In this document: in pieces, positions 1 through 8,603 of the stretch
How positions within the stretch are numbered: the first letter of the stretch is position 1
How the letters are laid out: every line of letters starts with the position of its first letter
Assembly (NCBI GenBank): GCA_902787715.1
Contig: CADAHQ010000006.1
Span: 39,120 to 103,119, forward strand
Direction: 5' to 3'
DNA: 64,000 bases
DNA from: an uncultured Lachnospiraceae bacterium
GTDB lineage: Bacteria > Bacillota > Clostridia > Lachnospirales > Lachnospiraceae
The notes under the pieces: generated by a model
Told to the model about the DNA's origin: nothing
Seen by the model: only the letters and a program-made list of their open reading frames with translations
Databases searched by the model: none
Program-made: the position numbers and the translations under genes

Positions 1-1
1 G

Positions 2-2032
2 GCCAATCCCAATTTCGCCAGAGATACCGGCAAAGACACCCTGCGGTACGGCGAGAACATTTACCGACGCATGTTTTTCATGGACGAAAACACGCCGGAG
101 TTCGAACAGCTCAGCAGGTATTTTCTGGAGATGTTCGACCGGGACGGCGTTGTCGCGCGGCGGTTTTTCCTTCCCGAGTTGTATGATCTCTTCTTTGAAC
201 CGGCCAACTATTTGCGCCTGGTGCGGTTGATGCCGACAACGCGGTTGATTGAAAAAGAGAAAAAGTATATTGTGGACTTTGCGACGCAGATTCGCGGGTA
301 CTGCTCCAACGAGGAGATGTTTACGACCACGGTTGCCGCTTACGTCGCTCGCATCGCTGCGGAGGAGGACCCAAAGACGGTTGCAACGGAGATTTACACC
401 GATTTCCGCCGCCTCCTGGGAATCTATTCCGTGAGCGAGGAGCGCATCGCGACGGCAGAGCAGAAGCTTGACGCCGTGGAGCTTGCAACGGGGCGGCTTT
501 CCGATACGCTGAACCTTTCGGAAGAGCGCATGCGGGCAGCAGCGCAGCTTTCGGAATCGACACTGAAGACGGTTAAGAACTTTACCGACGGGGAAGTCGC
601 GAGAGTCACATCCCGCGTCAATTCCCTGACGGATACCATGCGGAAGGAGCATGCCGCATTTGTCGAAAACCAGCAGGCGATTGTGTTTGCGCAGAGGGAC
701 GAGCTTATAAACAGCGTCGTCTCGGAGAGCCGGGAAAAACTCACGGAGCTTCGCAAGGAGGCCGACGGTATCTCCGCTAAGCTTCGGGAGGAGATTCTCT
801 GGGCGAACCGGGAGTCCGCTTCGGTAATTGCCAAAACCGACGAATTCCTACGGGACAACACCCGGATTCAGGAGGTGTTTGCAAACGCAGATGAGAGCCG
901 CGAGCTGAGCCGGAAGATTGACAAGCTCATGGTCCTTAACGACACTCCTGTTAACACCGCGCAGCATGCGGCAAATGCACCCGCAGAGGCAAGCCCGGTA
1001 GATTTCGCCGGCACGGGAGCCGCGGCGGGAGTGTATCTTGCGGGCCCGCGGGAAGTCGGGCATTTTCCGGAGATCCCCGAGGAGCGGGAGATTCCGCCCG
1101 TAAGCCCTCTGCTGGATACGAAGATTCCGTTCCGCGAGCGGTTCGAAACCGCCATGAAGGCGAAGGAAGACATGGCGAATCAGGGCGTTTTGTTCCACCG
1201 GATGTTCGACGATGTGCTGGCGGCGGTCATGGAGAACTCGAACCCCTACCTGATCGGTCCTTCCGGCTGCGGAAAGACGTATATGGTAAGGCAGATTGCA
1301 TCGATTCTTTCCCTCGATTATGTGGACATCGGATACATCAACGAGGAATATGACATCCTCGGCTTCCAGACCGCCAACGGCGGCTACAGCAGACCGAACT
1401 TTTATCGTTGCTACAAATACGGCAAGATTGCATTTTGCGACGAGCTGGACAACGGCAACAGCCGCGCCACGGTGAAGCTGAATTCCTTCCTGACCAACAC
1501 GGAGGAGGCGAGCTACAGCTTCCCGAACGGGGAAAATGTACCGCGCCACCCGAATTTCCGGATTGTGGCTGCGGGCAACACCACCGGCAACGGCGCGGAC
1601 GAGAATTACAACTCCCGCGAGAAGATCGAGGAATCGGTACAGCAGCGTTTCACGCCGATCTACGTCGGCTATGACAACCGGATGGAAGAGGAGATCATGA
1701 TTGATTATCCCGAGTGGTTCCGGTTCCTGGTGGCATTCCGCGCCGCGACGGACGCCTGGACGAAGCACACCCACGCGGGTGCCGCCGGCATCATCACGAC
1801 CCGCGATGCCTCCAAAATATGCCGCTATCTGGACAACGGAAGCTTCAGCGCGCAGAAGATTCTGGAGTACGAATTTATCCAGACAAAGGATGAGGAATAT
1901 CTGGAGTTTTTGGATAAAAACCTTCGCGACCAGCTGGCGAGGATGACGAAGCCCTGCGCGGAGATTTACAAGCTGTTCCACGACCGGGTACAGGAGATTA
2001 TCACGGGGAAGGATACCCTTCGCACCGTGTGA
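2..2032 (+). CDS. Coiled-coil AAA+ ATPase of a TelA-linked cluster (5' end outside window)
   Basis: The frame is open from base 2 without a stop and reads as plausible protein, so the first visible Met at 71 is probably internal and the gene starts left of the window. Counting from that Met, residues about 115-290 are a long charged helical stretch (likely coiled coil). The C-terminal AAA+ domain (about 370-600) has Walker A GPSGCGKT near residue 396, Walker B-like IAFCDELDNG near 453, a sensor-1-type AAGNTTGNG stretch and a VQQRF that may carry the arginine finger. It resembles the MoxR/dynein-related AAA_5 group, remodelling ATPases that usually act with partner proteins. The next gene starts 15 bases on and is followed by telA, so the three are likely co-transcribed. 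ATPase assignment is firm; the biological role is unknown. Confidence 0.8.
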   Translation, partial: ANPNFARDTGKDTLRYGENIYRRMFFMDENTPEFEQLSRYFLEMFDRDGVVARRFFLPELYDLFFEPANYLRLVRLMPTTRLIEKEKKYIVDFATQIRGYCSNEEMFTTTVAAYVARIAAEEDPKTVATEIYTDFRRLLGIYSVSEERIATAEQKLDAVELATGRLSDTLNLSEERMRAAAQLSESTLKTVKNFTDGEVARVTSRVNSLTDTMRKEHAAFVENQQAIVFAQRDELINSVVSESREKLTELRKEADGISAKLREEILWANRESASVIAKTDEFLRDNTRIQEVFANADESRELSRKIDKLMVLNDTPVNTAQHAANAPAEASPVDFAGTGAAAGVYLAGPREVGHFPEIPEEREIPPVSPLLDTKIPFRERFETAMKAKEDMANQGVLFHRMFDDVLAAVMENSNPYLIGPSGCGKTYMVRQIASILSLDYVDIGYINEEYDILGFQTANGGYSRPNFYRCYKYGKIAFCDELDNGNSRATVKLNSFLTNTEEASYSFPNGENVPRHPNFRIVAAGNTTGNGADENYNSREKIEESVQQRFTPIYVGYDNRMEEEIMIDYPEWFRFLVAFRAATDAWTKHTHAGAAGIITTRDASKICRYLDNGSFSAQKILEYEFIQTKDEEYLEFLDKNLRDQLARMTKPCAEIYKLFHDRVQEIITGKDTLRTV

Positions 2033-2047
2033 TGAGGATGAGGAGCA

Positions 2048-2956
2048 ATGGAGGGTAACAGTCTTTCGGAGAGGGAGTTGCGGAGCCTGTCGGTGGGACA
2101 GTTCGGTGCATTTCCCGTATACAATCTGACCTTTGCCTCGGTGCGGGACCTGCGGGGGTTCCTTGCGGGAGCGCCGGAGATGAAGGAAGTGTTAAGGCGC
2201 TCGGAGGATGCGTCCAAAGAGGAACTGGAGAGCTTCCTGAATCTCGCAAAATGCCTGCAGATGGTGAACTTAAAGGCGTCCCGCTCCAACGCGGCAGAGC
2301 CTGCATTTGTCGGGAATCGGCCAAACGTGCCGGCCTATGTCGCAGGTGCGCCCAAGAATATGTACCGGATTGCCCGCGCAAAGGAGAAGAAGGTCGTGCA
2401 GGTGCTGATTAACCTCACGTACGCGGGGAACACCACGGCGGCGCAGATTAGAAACCGCGGCATTCTTGCACTGAACCTGGTGCGCGTGCTGGAGCAGAAC
2501 GGGTATATCGTTGATTTCCGGGCATTTGAAGCAACCTTCGAGGATAATGCGGTCTGCCTGTGCGACGTCGTGCTGAAAAAGCCCGGCGGGAAGCTGAATC
2601 CGGAGAGCTGCTATTACCCCCTTTGCGAACAGCTGGTTTTGCGCCACGCGGTGGGGCTTTTACAGAAGATGAGCCTTCGGATCAAGCCGGAGGAATCCAG
2701 CGGGAGGCTTTCCGACGAGAAGCTTGCGGAGCTTTTGCTTCTCAACCGGCAGTGGAAGATTTCCCTCGGAAACGGTCCCGCGGCAAATGCATCCCCCAAT
2801 AAAGGGAAGCCCGGCCGGCGCCAGATCTTTCTCGGGACGCCCGCAAGCCTCGGGATCACCGGCGGAGACATCTACCGGGATGCCGACAGCTTTTTACGAA
2901 GCCTGAAGCTTGCGGACATGATAACGGTACCGAAATATGAGTCGGAAGAGGAGTGA
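2048..2956 (+). CDS. Unrecognised 302-aa protein between the AAA+ ATPase and TelA
   Basis: I do not recognise this family with confidence. No signal peptide or membrane segment is visible, so it is probably cytoplasmic. The first 75 residues are charged and helical. The centre has an NVPAYVAGAPKNMYR stretch followed by a predicted alpha/beta region (about 110-180), which faintly recalls phage-type DUF7192 proteins; this is only an impression. The tail (about 255-302) is rich in Gly and Ser. The start ATG follows AGGAG directly. It lies 15 bases after the AAA+ gene, and its stop overlaps the GTG that precedes the telA ATG, so translation is probably coupled. By position it may be an adaptor or substrate of the ATPase. 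Confidence 0.7.
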   Translation: MEGNSLSERELRSLSVGQFGAFPVYNLTFASVRDLRGFLAGAPEMKEVLRRSEDASKEELESFLNLAKCLQMVNLKASRSNAAEPAFVGNRPNVPAYVAGAPKNMYRIARAKEKKVVQVLINLTYAGNTTAAQIRNRGILALNLVRVLEQNGYIVDFRAFEATFEDNAVCLCDVVLKKPGGKLNPESCYYPLCEQLVLRHAVGLLQKMSLRIKPEESSGRLSDEKLAELLLLNRQWKISLGNGPAANASPNKGKPGRRQIFLGTPASLGITGGDIYRDADSFLRSLKLADMITVPKYESEEE

Positions 2957-2958
2957 CA

Positions 2959-3996
2959 ATGGACGAAAAAACTGAAGTGAAATACCTGCGGGTGCTGGTG
3001 GACAACGGATTCTCCGATGTCCCGGAGAGCCGCCTTCCGGAGATCGAAGCGGCGCTTGCAGAGCTGGATGTGTCAAACATCGGCAGCATCACAAGCTTCG
3101 GAAGCGATACCCAGAAGCATATGGCGGAGCTGTCCCAGCTGGTAATCAACAACTTAAACTCCTCGAGCGTAAACAATGTCGATGAGCTGATGCAAAAGAC
3201 CATCGAAACCTTGGTGGATATCAACGACAATCCCCCGGAAAATACCCCCGCCATCCTCTTTTGGAAAAAGCGAAATCGGTCGGTTGCGGTGCGGAAGCAA
3301 TACGATGAGGCCTCCCGGAACGTGGATCGGATTGCGCAGGTTTTGGAGGACCATCAGGTGCGGCTTCTTCGGGACTGCGGACTTTTAAACCAGCTCTTTT
3401 CCCTGAATGAGGAGTATTACCACGAGGCGGCCATCAAGATTGCCGCCGTAAAACTGAAGGCGGATGAGCTTCGTGCGGAGGTTATCGCGGGGGACGGTGC
3501 CGTGGAGGACACGTGGCGAAACACGATTATCGACCGGCTGGAGCGGAGAGCCACCGAGCTTGCCACAACCCGGGTGATTTCCCGTCAACAGGCGGCACAG
3601 ATTCGTATGCTGCAGGCGAATTTTGCGATGATTGCCGACAAGCTGCAGTCTGCGCTCTACACCACGATTCCGCTTTGGAAGAGCCAGATTGTGCTGGCAC
3701 TCGGTGCGGAGCATGCGAGGGCGGCGCTGCAGACCGACCGCTCCGTCAATGAGATGACGAACCGTCTTCTGGTGCAGAACGCGCAGAATCTTAAAAATGT
3801 AACAGTGGAAACCCAGAAGGCCTACGGGGAAAACAGCATCCGGCCGGAGACGTTAGCGGAGATGAACCGGTCCCTCATCGAAAGCTTCGACGAGGTGATG
3901 CGCATCCAGAGCGAGAACCGGATCAAGAGGGAGTCCGCGGAGCAGGAGCTTTCCCGAATCGACCGGGAGCTTTCGTCAGGTATTCTCCGCGACTGA
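2959..3996 (+). CDS. telA: TelA-family toxic-anion (tellurite) resistance protein
   Basis: The 345-aa protein matches the TelA/PF05816 family in its C-terminal two thirds: a long helical region, then AAQIRMLQANFAMIADKLQS and TTIPLWKSQIVLALGAEHAR, which fit the family's core, and a closing helical segment with MNRSLIESFDEVMRIQSENR. TelA proteins are cytoplasmic, mostly helical and found in tellurite-resistance and Ter-type stress loci; their biochemical activity is not established. The ATG at 2959 is preferred over the upstream GTG at 2953 because GGAAGAGGAG sits about five bases ahead of it. It follows the AAA+ and unknown genes without a gap. No TerC/TerD partner is visible in the window, so any Ter-like link rests on family alone. 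Confidence 0.82.
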   Translation: MDEKTEVKYLRVLVDNGFSDVPESRLPEIEAALAELDVSNIGSITSFGSDTQKHMAELSQLVINNLNSSSVNNVDELMQKTIETLVDINDNPPENTPAILFWKKRNRSVAVRKQYDEASRNVDRIAQVLEDHQVRLLRDCGLLNQLFSLNEEYYHEAAIKIAAVKLKADELRAEVIAGDGAVEDTWRNTIIDRLERRATELATTRVISRQQAAQIRMLQANFAMIADKLQSALYTTIPLWKSQIVLALGAEHARAALQTDRSVNEMTNRLLVQNAQNLKNVTVETQKAYGENSIRPETLAEMNRSLIESFDEVMRIQSENRIKRESAEQELSRIDRELSSGILRD

Positions 3997-4009
3997 CGCG
4001 CGAATCCGA

Positions 4010-4038
4010 TTGACAACAACGGCAAAGGTTGTTACACT
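4010..4038 (+). promoter_or_regulatory. Sigma-A-type promoter for the HAD/shikimate kinase-aroQ operon
   Basis: A perfect TTGACA (4010-4015) is followed after 17 bases by TACACT (4033-4038). It lies in the short gap after telA and points at the fusion gene starting at 4074. Confidence 0.75.
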
Positions 4039-4073
4039 GTGAAGCGAAAAGATTTACCTGACGGGAGTTACTG

Positions 4074-5105
4074 ATGTTTCGAAGGTTTTATCCGGCGGAA
4101 ATGGCCGAATCCTCCTACGATATCAACTACGAAGAGTTGTATCGGAAGGGGTACCGCGGCCTGATTTACGACATTGACAACACGCTTGTGGAGCACGGCG
4201 CCGACGCGAATGCGGAGGTGGTCGCGCTGTTTCGTCGTCTCAATAAGATCGGCTTCCGCATCTGCCTTCTGTCGAACAACAAGGCCCCCCGGGTGCGCCG
4301 CTTTTACCGAGGAGCGCGCGTCAAGGGCGTAAAACTGCATTACATTTTCAATGCGCAGAAGCCCCGCCGCCGCAACTATTTAAAGGCGATGGTCCTGATG
4401 CGCACCACGAAGAAGAACACGCTCTTTATCGGAGACCAGCTCTTCACGGATGTATACGGGGCGAATCGCTCCGGAATCCGCTCGATTCTCGTAAAACCGA
4501 TCAACAAGGCGGAGGAGGTGCAGATTGTCGCCAAGCGGAAGCTTGAGCGCATCGTGATGCATTTCTACCGTAGGAACCGTTGGGAGAAGATGCATCAGCT
4601 GAACGTCGTTTTGATTGGATTTGCCGGGTGCGGTAAGAGTACGGTCGGGGAGCTTCTGGCGAAGGAGATGGGCTTTGATTTCATCGATACCGACCGCTAT
4701 ATTGAGGAAAAGGTCGGCATGACCATCTCGGAAATCTTTAAAACCAAAGGAGAAGAGTATTTCCGGGATCTTGAGAGCATGGCGCTAAAGGGAATTCTGA
4801 AATCCCGGACGCACACGGTGATTGCCGCCGGGTCCGGAATGCCGATCCGGCAGAAGAACCAGAAGATGCTTCGAAAACTGGGAACCGTCGTTTACCTAAA
4901 CGGAAGCGAAGAGGAGATGAACAAGCGCATGATGACGTTGGACCTCTCCGAAAGGCCGGTTCTGGCTGCGGAGAAGACGGACGAGGACCGGAAGCAGCTT
5001 TTCCTGCGCTGGCGTTTTGTCTATCCGATGGTTGCTCACCGGACTGTGGATATTGACGACCGCACCGCGGAACAGGTCGCGGATGCGGTGAAGGATGCCC
5101 TGTAG
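4074..5105 (+). CDS. YqeG-type HAD phosphatase fused to shikimate kinase
   Basis: One uninterrupted 343-aa frame carries two enzymes. Residues 1-165 are a HAD-IIIA phosphatase like YqeG: motif I DIDNTL, motif II LLSNNK, motif III Lys in QKPRRRN, and motif IV GDQLFTD. Residues about 173-343 are shikimate kinase (AroK/AroL), which phosphorylates shikimate with ATP: P-loop GFAGCGKST, DTDRYIE, the GEEYFRDLE arginine, the lid ERPVL, and RFVYPMVAHR near the end. The usual GGG substrate motif reads AAGSGMP here, a changed residue worth noting. aroQ follows after 26 bases, so the kinase half fits the shikimate pathway. The phosphatase substrate is unknown. A possible internal start for the kinase half is at 4590. 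Confidence 0.88.
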   Translation: MFRRFYPAEMAESSYDINYEELYRKGYRGLIYDIDNTLVEHGADANAEVVALFRRLNKIGFRICLLSNNKAPRVRRFYRGARVKGVKLHYIFNAQKPRRRNYLKAMVLMRTTKKNTLFIGDQLFTDVYGANRSGIRSILVKPINKAEEVQIVAKRKLERIVMHFYRRNRWEKMHQLNVVLIGFAGCGKSTVGELLAKEMGFDFIDTDRYIEEKVGMTISEIFKTKGEEYFRDLESMALKGILKSRTHTVIAAGSGMPIRQKNQKMLRKLGTVVYLNGSEEEMNKRMMTLDLSERPVLAAEKTDEDRKQLFLRWRFVYPMVAHRTVDIDDRTAEQVADAVKDAL

Positions 5106-5131
5106 GCGAGGGCACGAGGAAAGGAGAAGAA

Positions 5132-5596
5132 ATGGCACCGGTTAAAACATTGTTGGTTGTGAACGGACCGAATCTCACGATGCTCGGACGAAGAGAGCCG
5201 ACCATCTACGGCAGTGAGACTTATGAGGATCTGCAGAATTTTCTGCGGGCGGAAGCCGCGAAGCGTGGGTATCTTGTGGAAATCTTCCAGAGCAACTCCG
5301 AGGGGGAGATTGTGACGCGGTTAAACCGCGCGATGTCCGGCAGATACAGCGGAATTATCATCAATCCCGCGGCTTACACTCACTACAGCTATGCGATTTA
5401 CGACGCTCTGCTGATGCTTTCGGCACCGAAGGTTGAGGTGCATCTTTCGAATATTTACAACCGCGAATCCTTCCGGAGTCAGAGCGTGACCGCGGGAGCC
5501 TGCGACCGGCAGATCTTCGGCAGAGGCTTCTTCAGCTATGCGGATGCGATGGATGTGATTACGATGATTCTTGACGAGCGCGCGAAGGGGCAGTAG
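5132..5596 (+). CDS. aroQ: 3-dehydroquinate dehydratase, type II
   Basis: The 154-aa protein has the length and motifs of the small dodecameric type II enzyme, which converts 3-dehydroquinate to 3-dehydroshikimate in the shikimate pathway. Visible are the N-terminal VNGPNLTMLGRREPTIYG (catalytic Arg and Tyr), FQSNSEGEIV, IINPAAYTHYSYAI and EVHLSNIYNRESFR with the catalytic His. It follows the shikimate kinase fusion by 26 bases with an AAAGGAGAAG ribosome site. The order aroQ-M24 peptidase-efp is common in Bacillota. In some strains the gene is called aroD. Confidence 0.95.
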   Translation: MAPVKTLLVVNGPNLTMLGRREPTIYGSETYEDLQNFLRAEAAKRGYLVEIFQSNSEGEIVTRLNRAMSGRYSGIIINPAAYTHYSYAIYDALLMLSAPKVEVHLSNIYNRESFRSQSVTAGACDRQIFGRGFFSYADAMDVITMILDERAKGQ

Positions 5597-5673
5597 GCTT
5601 CGCGGCGATACAGGCGCCCACAGGGCGCGCGACGGCGCAAAGATGCGTCAAATGCGATTACAGGGGAATTGTT

Positions 5674-6750
5674 ATGAAGACTTGGGAACGTGCACTGCCG
5701 GTTCTTTCGGACCTCTCGGTAGATGCGATGATTGTGAAGGACATGGCCAATGTCCGTTATTTGAGCGGGTACAAAAACGATACCGGTGAGCTGTTGCTTT
5801 TTGCGGACGGCAGCGCGTATCTTCTTACGGACTTCCGTTTTCTGATTCAGGCCCGGGCGGAGGCGAAGGACTGTGAAGTCTGCGACATCGCCGGGACCAC
5901 GTACGCCGCATTGACGGCGAAGCTTCTGACGGAGCACAGCGCAGCGAGCGTCGCGTTCGAGCGGGATGCGGTGAATTTCCGGGAGTATGAGGAGTTTGCG
6001 CGGGAGTGCACCCAGCGCCTGGTTCCCGCGGACAACGTGCTGATTGATCTTCGGAAGGTGAAAACCACGGAGGAGCTGGTGCTTCTTCGCCGCGCGGAGA
6101 GCATCGGAGACGAGGCATTTGCAAGGATTCTTAAGGACCTCCGTCCCGGGGTGACGGAGACCGAGATTGCGGCGAAGCTTACGTACTACATGTGCGAAGC
6201 CGGCGCTTCCGGCAATTCCTTCCCGCCCATTGTGGCCTCCGGCGTGAATTCGTCGATGCCCCATGCCATGCCGGGCGCGAAGCCGCTTGCGGAGGGCGAT
6301 TTCGTCACGATGGACTTCGGCTGCGTGTACGAAGGGTACTGCTCGGACATGACCCGCACGGTGGTTTTGGGCCGCGCGGATGCGAAGCAGCGGGAGATTT
6401 ACGAGACGGTTCTGCGGGCGCAGACCGAGACTTTGGCGGCGCTGCACGCAGGTATGCGCGGGAAAGAAATCGACGCGGTTGCGCGGGATATCATCAACGC
6501 GGCAGGTTTCGAGGGGTGCTTCGGGCACGGCCTCGGACACAGCGTGGGGTTGGAGATTCACGAGCCGCCCTATGCGAACTACCGGAGCGACGAGATCGTG
6601 AAGGCCGGCATGCTGATGACGGTGGAGCCCGGCATCTATATCGACGGCTTCGGCGGCGTCCGGATCGAGGATCTCACGGTGGTTACGGAGGAGGGACACG
6701 AGAATCTGGCCCATTCCCCGAAGGAATTGATTGAGATTCCGGTGCGGTAA
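5674..6750 (+). CDS. M24 family Xaa-Pro aminopeptidase
   Basis: The 358-aa protein is a creatinase-fold aminopeptidase that probably removes N-terminal residues preceding proline. The N-terminal domain (about 1-125) is the non-catalytic creatinase half. The catalytic half shows the dinuclear metal ligands in order: two Asp in MDFG and SDMTRT, His in HGLGHSVGLEIHE, Glu in VEPGIY and Glu in RIEDLT. The length fits the short cytoplasmic PepP/PepQ-like enzymes of Bacillota. It sits 77 bases after aroQ, a gap that holds a GCGCCC-ACA-GGGCGC hairpin (5614-5628) without a T-tract. Whether it prefers dipeptides or longer peptides cannot be told from sequence. Confidence 0.9.
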   Translation: MKTWERALPVLSDLSVDAMIVKDMANVRYLSGYKNDTGELLLFADGSAYLLTDFRFLIQARAEAKDCEVCDIAGTTYAALTAKLLTEHSAASVAFERDAVNFREYEEFARECTQRLVPADNVLIDLRKVKTTEELVLLRRAESIGDEAFARILKDLRPGVTETEIAAKLTYYMCEAGASGNSFPPIVASGVNSSMPHAMPGAKPLAEGDFVTMDFGCVYEGYCSDMTRTVVLGRADAKQREIYETVLRAQTETLAALHAGMRGKEIDAVARDIINAAGFEGCFGHGLGHSVGLEIHEPPYANYRSDEIVKAGMLMTVEPGIYIDGFGGVRIEDLTVVTEEGHENLAHSPKELIEIPVR

Positions 6751-6783
6751 GGGAAAGAATTTTCGCATTTTTCGAAAAAAATG

Positions 6784-6812
6784 TTGCAAACCATGCGCAA
6801 ATAGGATAAACT
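6784..6812 (+). promoter_or_regulatory. Promoter for efp
   Basis: TTGCAA (6784-6789), a 17-base spacer and TAAACT (6807-6812) precede the efp ribosome site GAAGGAGGAA. It suggests efp has its own transcript besides read-through from upstream. Confidence 0.65.
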
Positions 6813-6855
6813 TACCTCAACTATGTAGAAATGTTTCTTTGAAGGAGGAACTTTT

Positions 6856-7413
6856 ATGCTGTCAGCAGGAGAATTCAGAAACGGCGTAACCCTGGAGATT
6901 GATAATGCGGTTTATCAGGTTGTCGAGTTTCAGCACGTAAAGCCCGGCAAGGGAGCCGCTTTCGTTCGTACGAAGCTGAAGGATATCAAGAACGGAGGCG
7001 TTGTTGAAAGAACCTTCCGTCCTACTGAGAAATTCCCTCAGGCACACATCGAAAGACTGGATATGCAGTATCTCTATGAAGACGGAGATATGTATAACTT
7101 CATGAATACGGAGACGTATGATCAGATTGCGATGACGGCCGAGCAGGTCGGCGACGCACTCAAGTTCGTCAAGGAGAACGAGATGGTCAAGATGCTTTCG
7201 CATCAGGGTCAGGTATTTGCCATCGAGCCTCCGATGTTTGTTGAGCTTCAGATCACATCCACGGAGCCCGGTTTCAAGGGTGATACCGCTACGGGTGCTA
7301 CGAAGCCTGCAATTGTGGAGACCGGTGCAACCGTACTGGTTCCGCTCTTTGTCAACGAAGGCGAGGTTATTCAGATCGATACGCGTACCGGAGAGTATAT
7401 GAAGCGTGTTTGA
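6856..7413 (+). CDS. efp: Translation elongation factor P
   Basis: The 185-aa protein has the standard EF-P length and three beta-barrel domains. EF-P binds between the P and E sites of the ribosome and relieves stalling at polyproline. The modification loop [10 protein letters not shown] places Lys32 at the tip, as in EF-P proteins that carry a lysine. The C-terminal signature [20 protein letters not shown] is intact. The ribosome site AAGGAGGAAC is strong. Polyproline-rich proteins in this window (for example the YQQP and Thr/Pro repeat proteins) could be relevant clients, by inference. A strong terminator follows. Confidence 0.97.
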   Translation: MLSAGEFRNGVTLEIDNAVYQVVEFQHVKPGKGAAFVRTKLKDIKNGGVVERTFRPTEKFPQAHIERLDMQYLYEDGDMYNFMNTETYDQIAMTAEQVGDALKFVKENEMVKMLSHQGQVFAIEPPMFVELQITSTEPGFKGDTATGATKPAIVETGATVLVPLFVNEGEVIQIDTRTGEYMKRV

Positions 7414-7430
7414 TGTAATGTAATCTTCAG

Positions 7431-7458
7431 ATCCCGGGAGTACGCTCCCGGGATTTTT
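7431..7458 (+). terminator. Rho-independent terminator after efp
   Basis: A perfect 10-bp stem, ATCCCGGGAG paired with CTCCCGGGAT around a TACG loop, is followed by TTTT. It closes the aroQ-efp block. Confidence 0.9.
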
Positions 7459-7499
7459 CGTGCTTTTTTTCTTAAAATACGTGTTTTTCGGAGGTTGCC

Positions 7500-8351
7500 A
7501 TGGCTATTCGTATCGTGTCCGACAGTACCAGTGATCTTTCCAAGGAGCAGATTGACCGGTACGGAATTACGATCCTTCCGCTGTGTATCATCATGGACGG
7601 AAAGAGCTACTACGACTGGGAGGAGATTACCCCGACAGAGATTTACGCCTGGGCAGACGCGAACAAGACGACGCCGAAGACGGCGGCCGTCACCTTTGAA
7701 ATTCTCGAGCAGCGTCTGACTCCCATGATGGAGGCGGGAGATGACATCATCTTCATCGGTATTTCCGAGGATATGAGCACCACCTGCAACGTCGTTCGGA
7801 TGTTTGCCGACGAGCATGAATACAAGCGGCTATTCGTCATCAATTCCGAGAACCTTTCCACCGGTATCGGCCTGCAGGTTCTCAAGGCAGCGGAGATGGC
7901 GGAGGCGGGAAGCAGCACGGAGGAGATTGTCGAGGCCATCAGCGCCGCAAGAGGCCGCGTTCGCGCAAGCTTTATCGTGGATACCCTTACGTATCTTGCC
8001 CGCGGCGGTCGCTGCAAGGCAACGACGGCTTTCTTAGGCAATGCGTTGAAGATTCACCCGATGATTTCCGTTGTGGACGGCAAGATGGGCGTAGCCAAGA
8101 AATACCGCGGCAACATGATTTCGTCGATGGAGCACTATATGGCCGACCTCGCGGAGGAGTTGAACAACGCGGAGACGAAGCGCGTGTTCATCACCCACTC
8201 CCAGGGCGACCCTGCGACGGTGGAGCGCGCGAGGGCGTTTCTGTCGGGAATGAACCGCTTTGAGGAGATCTGTGAAACCAAGGCCGGCGGTGTCATCTCA
8301 AGCCACTGCGGACCGAAGACCATCGGCATTTTGTATTACGTGAAGGAATGA
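7500..8351 (+). CDS. DegV family fatty-acid-binding protein
   Basis: The 283-aa protein is a full DegV-family member. It opens with VSDSTSDLSKEQ, the family hallmark, and has the second-lobe DTLTYLARGGRCK and a closing HCGPKTIGILYY. Family members bind a fatty acid between two lobes, and in Bacillota some deliver it to the FakA kinase. No FakA is in the window. The ATG follows GGAGG by five bases. It stands alone between two terminators (7431 and 8428). Confidence 0.92.
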   Translation: MAIRIVSDSTSDLSKEQIDRYGITILPLCIIMDGKSYYDWEEITPTEIYAWADANKTTPKTAAVTFEILEQRLTPMMEAGDDIIFIGISEDMSTTCNVVRMFADEHEYKRLFVINSENLSTGIGLQVLKAAEMAEAGSSTEEIVEAISAARGRVRASFIVDTLTYLARGGRCKATTAFLGNALKIHPMISVVDGKMGVAKKYRGNMISSMEHYMADLAEELNNAETKRVFITHSQGDPATVERARAFLSGMNRFEEICETKAGGVISSHCGPKTIGILYYVKE

Positions 8352-8427
8352 TTGCGGATGCATTTGCCGAAGGGTTACGGAGGCGGATGCGTACGGTTTG
8401 CGAAAAGATATGCGGAGAATGATACTT

Positions 8428-8462
8428 GCGCCTGCGGGAGAAGAGCCCGCGGGCGCTTTTTT
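8428..8462 (+). terminator. Rho-independent terminator after the degV-like gene
   Basis: GCGCCTGCGGG pairs with CCCGCGGGCGC (one T-G pair) and is followed by six T. Confidence 0.88.
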
Positions 8463-8485
8463 CTGTGATGCAGATGGCTAAAAGG

Positions 8486-8514
8486 TTGCTATTTGACGAG
8501 AAGTGTGGTAGAAT
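8486..8514 (+). promoter_or_regulatory. Promoter for the cdaA operon
   Basis: TTGCTA (8486-8491), 17 bases, and TAGAAT (8509-8514) with an extended TGG just upstream. It directs transcription into the structured leader at 8521-8603. Confidence 0.6.
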
Positions 8515-8520
8515 AACTCA

Positions 8521-8603
8521 TACTATGAGTACTGTCGGGAAGTGTGCCCGGACGCCTCAGGGGGGAGGCAGCAGGCAGACGGTTCTCGGAAACCGAGGTA
8601 ACT
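8521..8603 (+). promoter_or_regulatory. Structured leader whose last hairpin overlaps the ribosome binding site
   Basis: Three stem-loops can be drawn: GTCGGG with CCCGGAC (about 8534-8552), GCCTC with GAGGC, and CTCGG-AAA-CCGAG (8585-8597). The 3' arm of the last one contains the GAG of the GAGGT ribosome site for the ATG at 8604, so folding would hide it. I recognise no known riboswitch class. The region contains no convincing ORF. Confidence 0.45.

Noticed and set aside
848-1981. A 377-codon - strand frame
   Set aside because: Antisense to the conserved AAA+ domain, without a ribosome site or family features.
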